Assembly (NCBI RefSeq): GCF_002257705.1
Contig: NZ_LSLK01000074.1
Coordinates: 62,001 to 126,000, forward strand
DNA from: Sporomusa silvacetica DSM 10669
GTDB lineage: Bacteria > Bacillota > Negativicutes > Sporomusales > Sporomusaceae
Length of the DNA: 64,000 nucleotides
Direction: 5' to 3'
Part shown: positions 8,875-17,203 of the stretch, piece by piece
Layout of the letters: every line of letters begins with the position of its first letter
Numbering within the stretch: the stretch's first letter is position 1
Notes under the pieces: model-generated
What the model was told of the DNA's origin: nothing
Databases searched by the model: none
What the model saw: the letters and a program-made list of their open reading frames with translations, nothing else
Translations under genes and position numbers: made by a program

Positions 8875-9219
8875 TTATGACTTAGCTACCAATATTATGC
8901 CGCTTAAAATAAGCACAAGTCCCCCCAGCCTAAGCACACTGATTGACTCATGAAAAATAAAATAAGAGGCAATAAACACTAGTATATAACCAAGGCTAAT
9001 TAATGGATACGCGTAACTCAGTTCCACCGTACGGAGGGCATAAATCCAAAGCAGCGTACTCACTCCATAAACTGCCAAACCCGCGATAAGCGGCCAAGCA
9101 GCTATCGCCTTTTCCCATAAGGAACCGGTATCAGGAATTCGCATAGCACCGTATTTTAAGCCAACCTGTCCCACAGCACCAATAAAGACAGAGAGTAATA
9201 TTATATATAATTCTTTCAT
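8875..9219 (-). CDS. EamA/DMT-type small membrane transporter
   Basis: The 114-residue protein has four hydrophobic segments and ends in a typical drug/metabolite transporter unit (ELSYAYPLISLGYILVFIAS, then FHESISVLRLGGLVLILSG). It is the size of an SMR or half-EamA transporter, which work as dimers, and is close to ArnE-like or YbfI-like small DMT proteins. Substrate unknown. The SD (GGATGG) is moderate. It lies about 100 bases upstream of the DUF47-pit pair on the same strand. Confidence 0.78.
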   Translation of the reverse strand: MKELYIILLSVFIGAVGQVGLKYGAMRIPDTGSLWEKAIAAWPLIAGLAVYGVSTLLWIYALRTVELSYAYPLISLGYILVFIASYFIFHESISVLRLGGLVLILSGIILVAKS

Positions 9220-9408
9220 GCTGACACCATCCTACCTGCAAAACCACTAACCAAAGCTTTCTTGATTAGTATATTCCCTTTGCAAGCAGGTATTCCTGCC
9301 AACTAAATCGTGAAATCTTTCCCCCGCATCAATAGGCATTATTTATAGTATGTCGCATTTAGCGTTAATTTTCATCCACAGCAAATTAACTCACCCCAAA
9401 GCAACCGC

Positions 9409-9437
9409 TTGACGACAATTCAATTGTCCTCTATTGT
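9409..9437 (+). promoter_or_regulatory. candidate sigma-70 promoter for the acyltransferase gene
   Basis: TTGACG (9409-9414), a 17-base spacer and TATTGT (9432-9437) lie about 40 bases before the start. A TATAAT at 9443 has no correctly spaced -35. Confidence 0.45.
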
Positions 9438-9477
9438 TAGAATATAATAAGCTACCGTTTAAAGGAGGCTGCCGCTT

Positions 9478-10185
9478 TTGCCGCAAGCTGCCCGCATCAC
9501 TGAACTAGATTGTTTACGGGGAATTGCTATCCTGTTAATGATACTATTTCATATAGTTTTTGACTTAGCCTACTTTTACAACTGGTCACTTGACTATCTA
9601 CATGGTTTTTGGTACTACCAGGGCAAGACTGCGGCTATCGGGTTTATGCTGGTATCCGGAATAAGCAATACCCTCAGTCGCCGGCCAATACGTCGTGGCC
9701 TTACCGTGTTCGGCGCAGGTATGCTTATTACAATAGTAACCTATTTCTATAATCCAGCGATGTATATCCGGTTTGGAATTTTACACCTGTTGGGATTTAG
9801 TATGCTTACCGCCCCCTGGTTAGCCAAACAATCTGCTCTACTGCTGACACTGGCAGGCACTACCTTACTTATCATGAGCAACTGGACTGCCAGTCTAACG
9901 ACAACATCAGCCTGGCTACTGCCACTTGGCATCACCCCCACCGGCTTTGCCTCACTAGACTACTATCCGCTACTGCCTTGGTTGGGCGTAGTGCTCTATG
10001 GTATGGCTGCAGGCAAATTACTGTATCCTGACAGACAACCCTTGTGGCCATCAGCCGCCACCTGCGTCCCAATCCGCACCCTAAGCTGGCTGGGCCGCCA
10101 GTCGCTGCTTATTTATCTCGTGCATCAGCCGGTCATCCTGGTCGTATTGAGCTTTCTTCACTGCAATCTTTCCGGCAAAATGTAG
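9478..10185 (+). CDS. heparan-alpha-glucosaminide N-acetyltransferase-like (DUF1624) membrane protein
   Basis: The 235-residue protein starts with RITELDCLRGIAILLMILFH, the hallmark of the HGSNAT/DUF1624 and acyltransferase-3-like membrane families, and ends with RQSLLIYLVHQPVILVVLS. About seven transmembrane segments are visible. Relatives acetylate sugars at the membrane; this one's substrate is unknown. The start is a TTG with AAAGGAGG about 9 bases upstream. Its 3' end overlaps the convergent metallopeptidase gene by 28 bases, so the two transcripts would be partly antisense. Confidence 0.85.
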   Translation: MPQAARITELDCLRGIAILLMILFHIVFDLAYFYNWSLDYLHGFWYYQGKTAAIGFMLVSGISNTLSRRPIRRGLTVFGAGMLITIVTYFYNPAMYIRFGILHLLGFSMLTAPWLAKQSALLLTLAGTTLLIMSNWTASLTTTSAWLLPLGITPTGFASLDYYPLLPWLGVVLYGMAAGKLLYPDRQPLWPSAATCVPIRTLSWLGRQSLLIYLVHQPVILVVLSFLHCNLSGKM

Positions 10186-11486
10186 CCGACAAAATTTTTC
10201 TTACTTAGTTCTGTAAAGGTCATCTTGTCGATTTCCGGTGTGTTCTTGTTCCCCATGAACTCCACCTGGATTTGTCCATTTGCTACTTCCCGGATAATAC
10301 CAATCCAAACGATATTAGTAGCGCTATTCGACCGCACTAGTATTGCACCGACTGCTGGCTGCGCTGGATCGCGCATCACTTTCCAACCGGCCTGTTCGGC
10401 TTTATCAACCCATTCCTGGGCATTGCCCCGCCAGTTCATTCCTGGCGGCGGAGCAATTATGTCAAATTCATGGAGCACAAAAGTTGGTTTCCAGGATTCA
10501 CGATAGCTTTTATAAGTTGGTTCAAGCGGTGGCGGCTCTTCATCAGGAACAGATGGCGCATTGGCAAGCTTTGCTGGCAGAATTGGGGCTGTATCAATTG
10601 TTATCCCGAGCCTTTCAAGCTCTTTATTGTATTGTTGCACAAATTGATCGGTGGAAAGGCCGAATACGTCAGCAAATGCTTGTTCAAAGGGATATCGTGA
10701 CTTCCTATTGCGTTCTTCCATTGTACGAAATAGTTCCAAGAGTTTATCTGAACCGTAGGAATCAGCCAAACGTTTCACAGCCTGGTAAGCGAAGGCATAG
10801 GTAATACTGGAATTTTTGGCGCGAATTCTTACGTAATTCCATTCGGTATTTGTTTTGAGAAGGAGTAACAGAGGGGCGTGTTTTTCCTCTTTGAGTATGT
10901 CCAAGTAACGTTTTTGTATAGCAGAATTTGCTGTCGGGTTCAGTTCAGTTACCGCCATGACGCCCCAGAAATCAGCTGTGCCCTCAATGTACCATTGGGG
11001 AATATGCTGTCGAGTACGCGGAGACATCAAGTTTTGATATTCGTGGGCCATTTCGTGACTCGTCACAAAAGCTACTCGCTCATCTGACATATTATCATGG
11101 ATTTTTATAATTATTGCTGAGTCAAAAGCATATCCCCCTGACATTTTCGCTTTTTGAGATACAGTGGCGTAATTGCGGTAGATTCCAGTACTGGCCATGA
11201 GCAGTTCATTTTTGTAATCGGCATCATTTCGTACCAACAACAGTTTAGGGGCGTAGCGAGATAACTCCACTCCGTGTGCCTGGAAATACTCGTGAAGCCG
11301 GCGGATCGCATTGGTAGTAATAGACGATTTTTGCTTTGACACATCCGGATATGCCCAAACTTCAACATTATTAGCTTTTTCTCTTATTGTTCCAGGAAAG
11401 CCGCTAGCTTCAGCCGGAAGAAAGTATAAGAAGATAACTGTGGTAAAAATAAGTGCAGAGAGTTGTTGTAAAAGACGCAGTTTCAA
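10158..11486 (-). CDS. secreted gluzincin metallopeptidase (peptidase MA-like) with a CHAP-like C-terminus
   Basis: The N-terminus is a signal peptide (LKLRLLQQLSALIFTT..., cleavage near AEA-SG at about residue 28). The catalytic motif is HEMAHEYQN (HExxH) with a downstream EGTADFWG supplying the third zinc ligand, as in peptidase MA-like gluzincins. The last ~100 residues (MNWRGNAQEWVDKAEQAGWK ... VGAILV ... VEFMG) resemble a CHAP amidase fold, but the Cys normally preceding the first Trp is absent, so that domain is probably non-catalytic. I prefer the TTG at 11486, with CGGAGG upstream, over a longer frame that runs through the SD. A role in cell-wall or extracellular proteolysis is inferred. 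Confidence 0.78.
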   Translation of the reverse strand: MKLRLLQQLSALIFTTVIFLYFLPAEASGFPGTIREKANNVEVWAYPDVSKQKSSITTNAIRRLHEYFQAHGVELSRYAPKLLLVRNDADYKNELLMASTGIYRNYATVSQKAKMSGGYAFDSAIIIKIHDNMSDERVAFVTSHEMAHEYQNLMSPRTRQHIPQWYIEGTADFWGVMAVTELNPTANSAIQKRYLDILKEEKHAPLLLLLKTNTEWNYVRIRAKNSSITYAFAYQAVKRLADSYGSDKLLELFRTMEERNRKSRYPFEQAFADVFGLSTDQFVQQYNKELERLGITIDTAPILPAKLANAPSVPDEEPPPLEPTYKSYRESWKPTFVLHEFDIIAPPPGMNWRGNAQEWVDKAEQAGWKVMRDPAQPAVGAILVRSNSATNIVWIGIIREVANGQIQVEFMGNKNTPEIDKMTFTELSKKNFVGYILPERLQ

Positions 11487-11610
11487 ATCATAACACCTCC
11501 GTGGATTGGACAGATTGCTGATCAAAAATATGCCTTAAATATGTTTTCGGCTAAACCCGCTTTACACTTTCACCCGCAAAACTGTTCATTTTCTGTTAAC
11601 GAAAACGAAA

Positions 11611-12618
11611 TCACAGAAGTTGTCTTAGTGCTGACGCACAGATACTTATCAAAATGTTTACCGGTAAAAACAGGTTGTACGCCAAATGGAGAATCATTGG
11701 CGCGATGATGGTATTGTATCTGTTATACGCCCAAATGCAGACTAACGATAATAGAAAATTAGCAGGAACGGCGGACCAGTGGGACCACATAAAGAGCAGC
11801 GAAACTCCAACACAGGCATAATATTTGTCATATTTAGCCAAATAATTGTACCATGCTAGCCGCCATAATTCTTCAGATGGTGGAGCAGCAGGCCCCGCTA
11901 ACCAACCCCACAACACAATTTGGATATCCACGGGATTTTTAAAGGATTGTACTGTTAGTTGCGGCGATAACAGGTTTAGCCCAAAATAATAAACTCCTGC
12001 ACCTATAAGAAATCCTACAGTTAGCTGCCTGAATGACAGGTCCCTGGCAAGGCAATTCATTTGTTCTTTTACCCATTGATATCTAAGCCATAGGTTTAGA
12101 GGTAACAAAGTGGAGTAATGAAAATAGCACAAGATTATACTCATCAACAGATATCCCCATATTGTTACACCAGGCATGCGATATAATGGAGCGATTATAA
12201 ACATCGGCAACATAAGTAACTGCTCTATCAAGGTGACTGATATCACTTCGTCCAATGCATAAAACTTTTTAAAATAACACTGGTGGAGACTATTATCCGC
12301 AGCTGAATTGTACTGAACTATAAGCTCTGAAGACAGCCGCTCCCCATTCTCTAATTCTTGAATTAAGTTTTCCAGTGGGGCAACTAGCAGTTCTATTACT
12401 TGCGGTCCTAACTCCCGACATTTGTTCAGTAGTGCTTTGACTCCTTCATAGTCGCCAAGCATGGTCAGCGTCCTCGCCATCCAAAAGTTAGCCGTAAAGT
12501 CCTGCTCATTAATGGCTAACGCTTGCTCAAAAACATGACTAGCTTTTGTAAAATCTTTTTGCTGATATTGCATGACGCCTTGTTCCAGCAGTTTACCTAT
12601 TTTTATAAACTTGAACAT
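11611..12618 (-). CDS. TPR domain plus CPBP (Abi/CAAX-like) intramembrane protease
   Basis: Residues ~10-80 form two TPR-like helical repeats (QYQQKDFTKASHVFEQALAI; DFTANFWMARTLTMLGDYEG). From ~residue 125 the protein is polytopic membrane and carries the CPBP motifs: motif 1 SEELWR (EExxR), motif 2 FMWSHW, motif 3 APMILHLAYNLF. The family includes Rce1-like CAAX proteases and bacteriocin self-immunity proteins; the target here is unknown. ATG at 12618 follows GGGAGGAG. It is probably monocistronic. Confidence 0.85.
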   Translation of the reverse strand: MFKFIKIGKLLEQGVMQYQQKDFTKASHVFEQALAINEQDFTANFWMARTLTMLGDYEGVKALLNKCRELGPQVIELLVAPLENLIQELENGERLSSELIVQYNSAADNSLHQCYFKKFYALDEVISVTLIEQLLMLPMFIIAPLYRMPGVTIWGYLLMSIILCYFHYSTLLPLNLWLRYQWVKEQMNCLARDLSFRQLTVGFLIGAGVYYFGLNLLSPQLTVQSFKNPVDIQIVLWGWLAGPAAPPSEELWRLAWYNYLAKYDKYYACVGVSLLFMWSHWSAVPANFLLSLVCIWAYNRYNTIIAPMILHLAYNLFLPVNILISICASALRQLL

Positions 12619-13067
12619 CAGAAGCTCCTCCCGCTACAAACGAAACACTAATCTTTCGTATAATCAAAAATTCTGTAGTTCTCTACTGTATTTCTCTCCC
12701 ATTGGCAATAAAAGAAAAAATATGAATTCTATTTGGGATAGTTGAGGTTTCGTATTTTTAGTGTTATGTTTTTTATTACCTAAATAGTTAAATGTTTATT
12801 ATATTTACAAATATTTCTATCAAAATGATAAAACAAGACAGAACAAAAATCAACATAAAAAAATAAACTCAATAGTATACATTAAGTTTATTTTATTTCT
12901 ATTTTATTCAATTTCTACTTTTTCGTTTTAAAGGCTTGACTTTAATTAGCTGCTCTTTATCTTGCTCCCCTTGTCTTGTCAAAAAAGCTACTTTTTTTAA
13001 AAGGATATCCTAAAAAAATGACGAACTATCGAAACGATAACTATTAAATTGGCGAGGAGAGTTAATT
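12619..13067. other. AT-rich intergenic region between divergent genes
   Basis: These 449 bases between the CPBP gene (minus) and the chemoreceptor (plus) hold no ORF I believe in. A CGATAA (13035-13040) and an upstream TAAA (13011) hint at a flagellar-sigma promoter, but the spacing (18 rather than 15-16) is off. TTGACT at 12936 has no good -10 partner. Confidence 0.5.
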
Positions 13068-13916
13068 ATGCAACATGAGGATCAACCCGCAACCAATGAG
13101 GCCATTTTAGCTGCCTTTAAACTGGTTCTCCCATACCTAAATCAAATAGTTAGAGAAGACATGGCTGTTGGACTTACTGATTTAAAAGAATATCTTGGTT
13201 ATTATCGTGCCAAAAAATTTGAACTAGACCTCCCTGCAGGCAAACCTATTCAAGGAATACGTACCCTGGAAGAGTGTATCCGTACCGGTACCAATACCTA
13301 TGACGATATCCCCCCTGAAGTCTACGGGCGCCCAATAAAAACAATTTTTACGCCAATTTATGGGGTAAATAAAGAAATTATTGGAACATTAAGTTCAGGC
13401 ATTGATTTTAATCATAGCCTTGATTTGATTAAAAATGTAGAGGAAATGGTTAGCGCAACCGCCCAGGCAGCTGACAGCGTTCATCAAATCGCAGGCAGTG
13501 CCAGTGAACTTGCATCCTCCGGGCAACGCCTATTCCAATTATCTAGCGATTTAGCAGATAAAAATAAACATTCTACAGAAATTTTGGAATTCATTAAAAA
13601 TATTGCAGCGCAAACTAACTTGTTAGGCTTAAATGCAGCCATTGAAGCTGCCCGGGCCGGTGAACACGGCCGGGGCTTTGCAGTTGTTGCCGAAGAAGTC
13701 AGAAAGCTTGCCGACCAATCCCAGGAAGCCACAAAGAATATCCAGCGCAATTTACAGGAAATGACCCAAGCTGTTGCTGAGCTTAATACTTCGATAGAAG
13801 CATCTGGAGCAATCAGCCAGGAACAAGCAGCCACCACCCAAGAAATATCGGCTGTATTGGAACGTCTCACTGCCAGTGCTAAAATGCTGGAAACTCATGT
13901 AAGCCAATACAGATAG
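13068..13916 (+). CDS. soluble methyl-accepting chemotaxis protein
   Basis: The 282-residue protein has no transmembrane helix. Residues 1-120 form a small cytoplasmic sensor (RTLEECIRTGTNTYDDIPPE, TPIYGVNKEIIGTLSSGIDF), PAS/heme-NO-like in size, seen in many Negativicute soluble receptors. The rest is a short MCP signalling coiled coil with the conserved hairpin tip (IAAQTNLLGLNAAIEAARAG ... GFAVVAEEVRKLADQS) that contacts CheA/CheW. The ligand is unknown; redox or a small metabolite is plausible. ATG follows GAGGAGAG. It is monocistronic and ends at a strong bidirectional terminator. Confidence 0.9.
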   Translation: MQHEDQPATNEAILAAFKLVLPYLNQIVREDMAVGLTDLKEYLGYYRAKKFELDLPAGKPIQGIRTLEECIRTGTNTYDDIPPEVYGRPIKTIFTPIYGVNKEIIGTLSSGIDFNHSLDLIKNVEEMVSATAQAADSVHQIAGSASELASSGQRLFQLSSDLADKNKHSTEILEFIKNIAAQTNLLGLNAAIEAARAGEHGRGFAVVAEEVRKLADQSQEATKNIQRNLQEMTQAVAELNTSIEASGAISQEQAATTQEISAVLERLTASAKMLETHVSQYR

Positions 13917-13980
13917 TTGTCTGATGAACCTCTAAAAAAGCCTTACTAAAATGGAAGCCTATCGCCTATTTTCGAACGCA

Positions 13981-14005
13981 AAAAAGCCCCTGCATGGGGC
14001 TTTTT
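13981..14005. terminator. bidirectional intrinsic terminator
   Basis: AAAAAGCCCC-TGCAT-GGGGCTTTTT has A/T tails on both sides. It serves the chemoreceptor (plus) and the gene ending at 14075 (minus). Confidence 0.9.
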
Positions 14006-14074
14006 CATTGTGTCCAAAAAACTTCTGCGTCTATTCTCAGATAGAACTGACACGATAGGAAGCTCTGATTCTCC

Positions 14075-14743
14075 CTATACTCGGACAATTTCGTACCTGT
14101 TACTTTTAGCCCCGGCTTGGGTATCTGCAGTTTGGTTAAAGGCAAATCCAGGATTAAGAATATTGACAAAGGTAGCCAGCCATTCATTATAGAGCTTTTT
14201 CATGATTTTACCGTCAGCCCCGACCCGTTTCCAGTTGGGTTCCTGCAGACAACCCGCATTCTCCCACACCATCTTGTCGGAAGTGCTTTCTAGAATAGCA
14301 TCTGCTTGATCACAAGGCATACCATTGAGATAGTAATCGTTAATCGCTTTATAAATGCCGGGCGCAGTAGATGTTTCGTATTTACCTTGAGCATCAGCAT
14401 GCCGAGCTGCGTGGACCCCATGCTCACGGAAGGCTGTTTGCGCTACATCAATGGCAGCATCACCGCAATTGTCTACTAGCGCCTGGATAAAAGCGGCTTC
14501 CCGGCTTTCGGCCACATTAATTTGACGCTGCAGCCAGCCATGGATATTGCTGTGGTCAATCTGTTCTTGTAAATCCGTTTCAGGCAAGGGCTCACCATAG
14601 CTTTGCCAAGCCTGCGAACGGGCTTCTTCTGCCGTACCGCCACAGAGGTTCTCTGCCGCCTTAAAGATAAATTGCTCACGTTCAATAACACAGCGGATTT
14701 TATTATATAACCAGTAATGGATCGGCGCTAAAAAGGCGCTCAT
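14075..14743 (-). CDS. uncharacterised protein cotranscribed with a siroheme reductase-like gene
   Basis: I do not recognise a named family for this 222-residue soluble protein. It begins MSAFLAPIHYWLYNKIRCVI, is rich in Ala, Cys and His (HGVHAARHADAQGKYET, DNCGDAA, GMPCDQAD, AGCLQEPNW), and has no signal peptide or membrane helix. The conserved-looking His and Cys residues would suit metal or haem binding, but that is inference. It has a strong SD (AAGGAGGAG) and follows the siroheme protein gene by 25 bases, with a shared terminator downstream, so the two probably act in the same redox process. Confidence 0.65.
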   Translation of the reverse strand: MSAFLAPIHYWLYNKIRCVIEREQFIFKAAENLCGGTAEEARSQAWQSYGEPLPETDLQEQIDHSNIHGWLQRQINVAESREAAFIQALVDNCGDAAIDVAQTAFREHGVHAARHADAQGKYETSTAPGIYKAINDYYLNGMPCDQADAILESTSDKMVWENAGCLQEPNWKRVGADGKIMKKLYNEWLATFVNILNPGFAFNQTADTQAGAKSNRYEIVRV

Positions 14744-14768
14744 ACTATTCTCCTCCTTATATTCTGGA

Positions 14769-15737
14769 CTAGTTATTGGCTGGAACTACTTTGTTGAGAG
14801 CGGCCAACAGTTCAGGCATGTTGATACCATGGATTTCTGCCGCTTGCGTAACAGGCTCACCAGCTGAGGACGGACAACCAAGACAACCCATGCCGAAGGA
14901 TCGGAATACGGGAATTGTCTGTGGATATACCCGGATAATATCACTAATAACACTATCACCAGTAATCTGATCGCCGAATACCAAATTTCCTTCTGTCAGA
15001 CCACCCGGTAATGGTACAATTTTTTCTCCCGCTGCAGACTGTGACACCTTAGGCTCAATAGGGGCACTTTTTTCACCATAAAATTCTGCCAGCACATCGG
15101 TTTTGAATTTTTCCAGGCCGATACGTTCAATAAATTGGCCAATACGTTCAATGTCCGCATGTTTCTGATAGTAACGCATAACTATGTCAATAATCCGCAA
15201 AGTATCCTCATAATCCAGGCTTTCCATGAGCTTATCGGCCAAACGGGGATGTGAACCAGCGCTGCCGCCGACGTAGACATCCCAGCCTGCATCGGTACCA
15301 ATGACACCGACATCTTTGACGAACGACTCGGAGCAAGAGTTAGGACAGCCTGATACTCCCAATTTAATCCGGCTGGGCATTTCTTTTTTGATATACCGTT
15401 TGTCAAGTTCTAAGCCCAGCTTAATGCTGTCTTGCTTGCCACGTTTGCAAAAAGCATTGCCTGGGCAAATTTTGACACTGCGCACACAATTGGCAAAGCC
15501 TAAGGCCGGCTGCATCCCCAGCTCCTCCCAAATACTTTCAATATTCTCGGCTTTAAGCCCGGTTATCATAATCCGCTGGGCAGAAGTCAGTTTCATTGTC
15601 CCACCATATTTTTTGGAAACTTCAACGTATTTTTGCATAACCTCAGGTTTGATAAAGCCGCCCGGAAGATGCGGGGTTATAGCATAGGTACGATTTCCCT
15701 CCCGAATTTTTTGCAGGTTTGCTCCTTTGGGTAGCAT
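14769..15737 (-). CDS. siroheme/4Fe-4S nitrite-sulfite reductase-like protein with DUF1858 domain
   Basis: Residues ~1-225 are a half-size nitrite/sulfite reductase: an N-terminal ferredoxin-like domain (ITPHLPGGFIKPEVM) and the cluster/siroheme-binding region CVRSVKICPGNAFC ... GVSGCPNSCSES (final CxxxC). Residues ~245-322 form a DUF1858 domain with the CLGCPSS motif, typical of proteins associated with hybrid cluster proteins. Full-length assimilatory sulfite reductases are about twice this size, so this belongs to the small single-repeat class of anaerobes, of uncertain substrate (sulfite, nitrite or another small molecule). ATG at 15737 follows GAGGAGG. First gene of a two-gene operon. 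Confidence 0.82.
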   Translation of the reverse strand: MLPKGANLQKIREGNRTYAITPHLPGGFIKPEVMQKYVEVSKKYGGTMKLTSAQRIMITGLKAENIESIWEELGMQPALGFANCVRSVKICPGNAFCKRGKQDSIKLGLELDKRYIKKEMPSRIKLGVSGCPNSCSESFVKDVGVIGTDAGWDVYVGGSAGSHPRLADKLMESLDYEDTLRIIDIVMRYYQKHADIERIGQFIERIGLEKFKTDVLAEFYGEKSAPIEPKVSQSAAGEKIVPLPGGLTEGNLVFGDQITGDSVISDIIRVYPQTIPVFRSFGMGCLGCPSSAGEPVTQAAEIHGINMPELLAALNKVVPANN

Positions 15738-15802
15738 ACTGCCACCTCCTCAATTTAAGCTTATACCTAGTTTGCCGTTATCAGGCCAAAACTAAACTTA
15801 GA

Positions 15803-15846
15803 AAAAGACAATGTCCGGCAGATAACCTGCCGGACATTGTCTTTTA
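15803..15846 (-). terminator. strong terminator of the kor operon
   Basis: A near-perfect ~19-bp stem (AAAAGACAATGTCCGGCAG and its complement) with a short loop starts 3 bases past the korC stop. On the minus strand it is followed by CTTTTTC. Confidence 0.9.
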
Positions 15847-15848
15847 TT

Positions 15849-16370
15849 TTATACTGTTTGGTAACCTGTTTGCAAAGCTAATTTGTTCATTTCCTCAGTA
15901 CCTTTAGGAACGCGAGCAAGCACGGCTTTTTCCATAGCCTCAAGGCTAACAGCACTCGTAAGTTTGGTAATTGTTCCTAATGCAACAATGTTGGCGAACA
16001 GTTCCCGGCCACACGTCTCTTTCGCTAATTGAGTAATGGGAACTGTATGTACATTTTTAAACCGTTCCGGTACTTCCCTGACAAGTGTGCTATCCACAAT
16101 GAGCAGTCCTTCGTCCTGTAAATCTGCACCATATTTATTCAGTGCTTCCTGGGTCATGGCCAGCAGTAGATTGGGGTTGGTTACTTTGGGATAATGGATG
16201 CGTTTATCACTGATGATAACCTCTGACTTACTAGATCCACCACGAGCTTCCGGTCCATAAGACTGAGACTGTATCGCTTCTTTACCTTCATCAATGGCTG
16301 CCTCAGCAAGGATGATGCCGGCAAGAATTAAGCCTTGTCCGCCTGAGCCGCTTAATCTGATTTCCATCAT
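15849..16370 (-). CDS. korC: 2-oxoacid:ferredoxin oxidoreductase gamma subunit
   Basis: The 173-residue subunit carries the gamma-domain signature (MEIRLSGSGGQGLILAGIIL, SYGPEARGGSSKSEVIIS). With KorA, KorB and KorD it forms an enzyme converting a 2-oxoacid plus CoA to acyl-CoA, CO2 and reduced ferredoxin, or the reverse. ATG at 16370 follows GGGAGGGGAG; a longer frame into korB is an artefact. It starts one base after the korB stop and is the last gene before the terminator. Confidence 0.92.
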   Translation of the reverse strand: MMEIRLSGSGGQGLILAGIILAEAAIDEGKEAIQSQSYGPEARGGSSKSEVIISDKRIHYPKVTNPNLLLAMTQEALNKYGADLQDEGLLIVDSTLVREVPERFKNVHTVPITQLAKETCGRELFANIVALGTITKLTSAVSLEAMEKAVLARVPKGTEEMNKLALQTGYQTV

Positions 16371-16371
16371 A

Positions 16372-17190
16372 TTAACGCTCCCCTCCCATCGCTTGTTTGA
16401 TGACCTTGGCATATTCAGTAACATATTCAGGGGCAGCTTCCTCATGCAACAGGCCAATGAGGATTTTCCCGGCCACTTGTTCGGGGTTAAGCTTAGCGGC
16501 GGCTTCCACGGTAATAGTATTATCCCGCTGCCAGGCTAAAAGGGCGGCAGGTTTTGCCATCTTGTTCTGCCTACCAAAAGAAATCGGGCAGCCTGTCATC
16601 GCTTCTACAACCGAAAAACCTTCATGTAAGATGGCCTTGGCAACAAGCTCGGACAGCTGTTTGGCGTGATAGGTCGTTGACCGGGCAACAAAGGTAGCCC
16701 CTGCGCCTTTAGCCAGCTGAGCTAAATCGAAGGCACGGTCGACATTACCATATGGTGCCGTGGTAGCCTTAGCCATATGGGGCGTTAATGGTGAATATTG
16801 TCCGCCAGTCATGCCATAGATATTGTTATTATATACAATAAGCGTAATATCGATATTTCGTCTGGCAGCATGGATGAAATGGTTGCCGCCAATAGCAGTT
16901 GCATCGCCATCGCCGCTGATAACGATAACTTTGTGGTCAGGTTTAGCCAGCTTAATCCCGGTAGCAAATGGCAGTGCCCGGCCATGCGCGGTGTGCAGCG
17001 TATCAAAGTGCAGATAACCAGGTGCCCGTGATGAACAGCCAATACCTGAGACGATAGTTGTTTTATCCTGATCAAGCCCAAGCTTATCAATTGCCTTGAC
17101 AATGGCGGCTGTTACAATACCATTGCCGCAGCCAGGACACCACATATGAGGCAGCTTAGGACGATAATATTTTTTTAATAATTCTTCCAT
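16372..17190 (-). CDS. korB: 2-oxoacid:ferredoxin oxidoreductase beta subunit (TPP-binding)
   Basis: The 272-residue protein has an N-terminal WCPGCGNGI, the Cys set of the beta subunit's cluster or TPP region, and the thiamine diphosphate-Mg motif GDGDATAIGGNHFIHAARRN ending in NNN. It is the catalytic TPP subunit. Start at ATG 17190 (MEELLKKYY) with GGAGG about 8 bases upstream. The order korD-korA-korB-korC with tight spacing is that of 2-oxoglutarate (KGOR)-type enzymes in Clostridia and Negativicutes; substrate assignment to 2-oxoglutarate is by gene order and similarity, not proven. Confidence 0.92.
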   Translation of the reverse strand: MEELLKKYYRPKLPHMWCPGCGNGIVTAAIVKAIDKLGLDQDKTTIVSGIGCSSRAPGYLHFDTLHTAHGRALPFATGIKLAKPDHKVIVISGDGDATAIGGNHFIHAARRNIDITLIVYNNNIYGMTGGQYSPLTPHMAKATTAPYGNVDRAFDLAQLAKGAGATFVARSTTYHAKQLSELVAKAILHEGFSVVEAMTGCPISFGRQNKMAKPAALLAWQRDNTITVEAAAKLNPEQVAGKILIGLLHEEAAPEYVTEYAKVIKQAMGGER

Positions 17191-17203
17191 GGTTGTTCCC
17201 TCC

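Noticed and set aside
13011..13040. Sigma-28 (flagellar) promoter for the chemoreceptor
   Set aside because: The CGATAA part fits, but the distance to TAAA is 18 bases rather than about 15-16, so I did not list it as a promoter.
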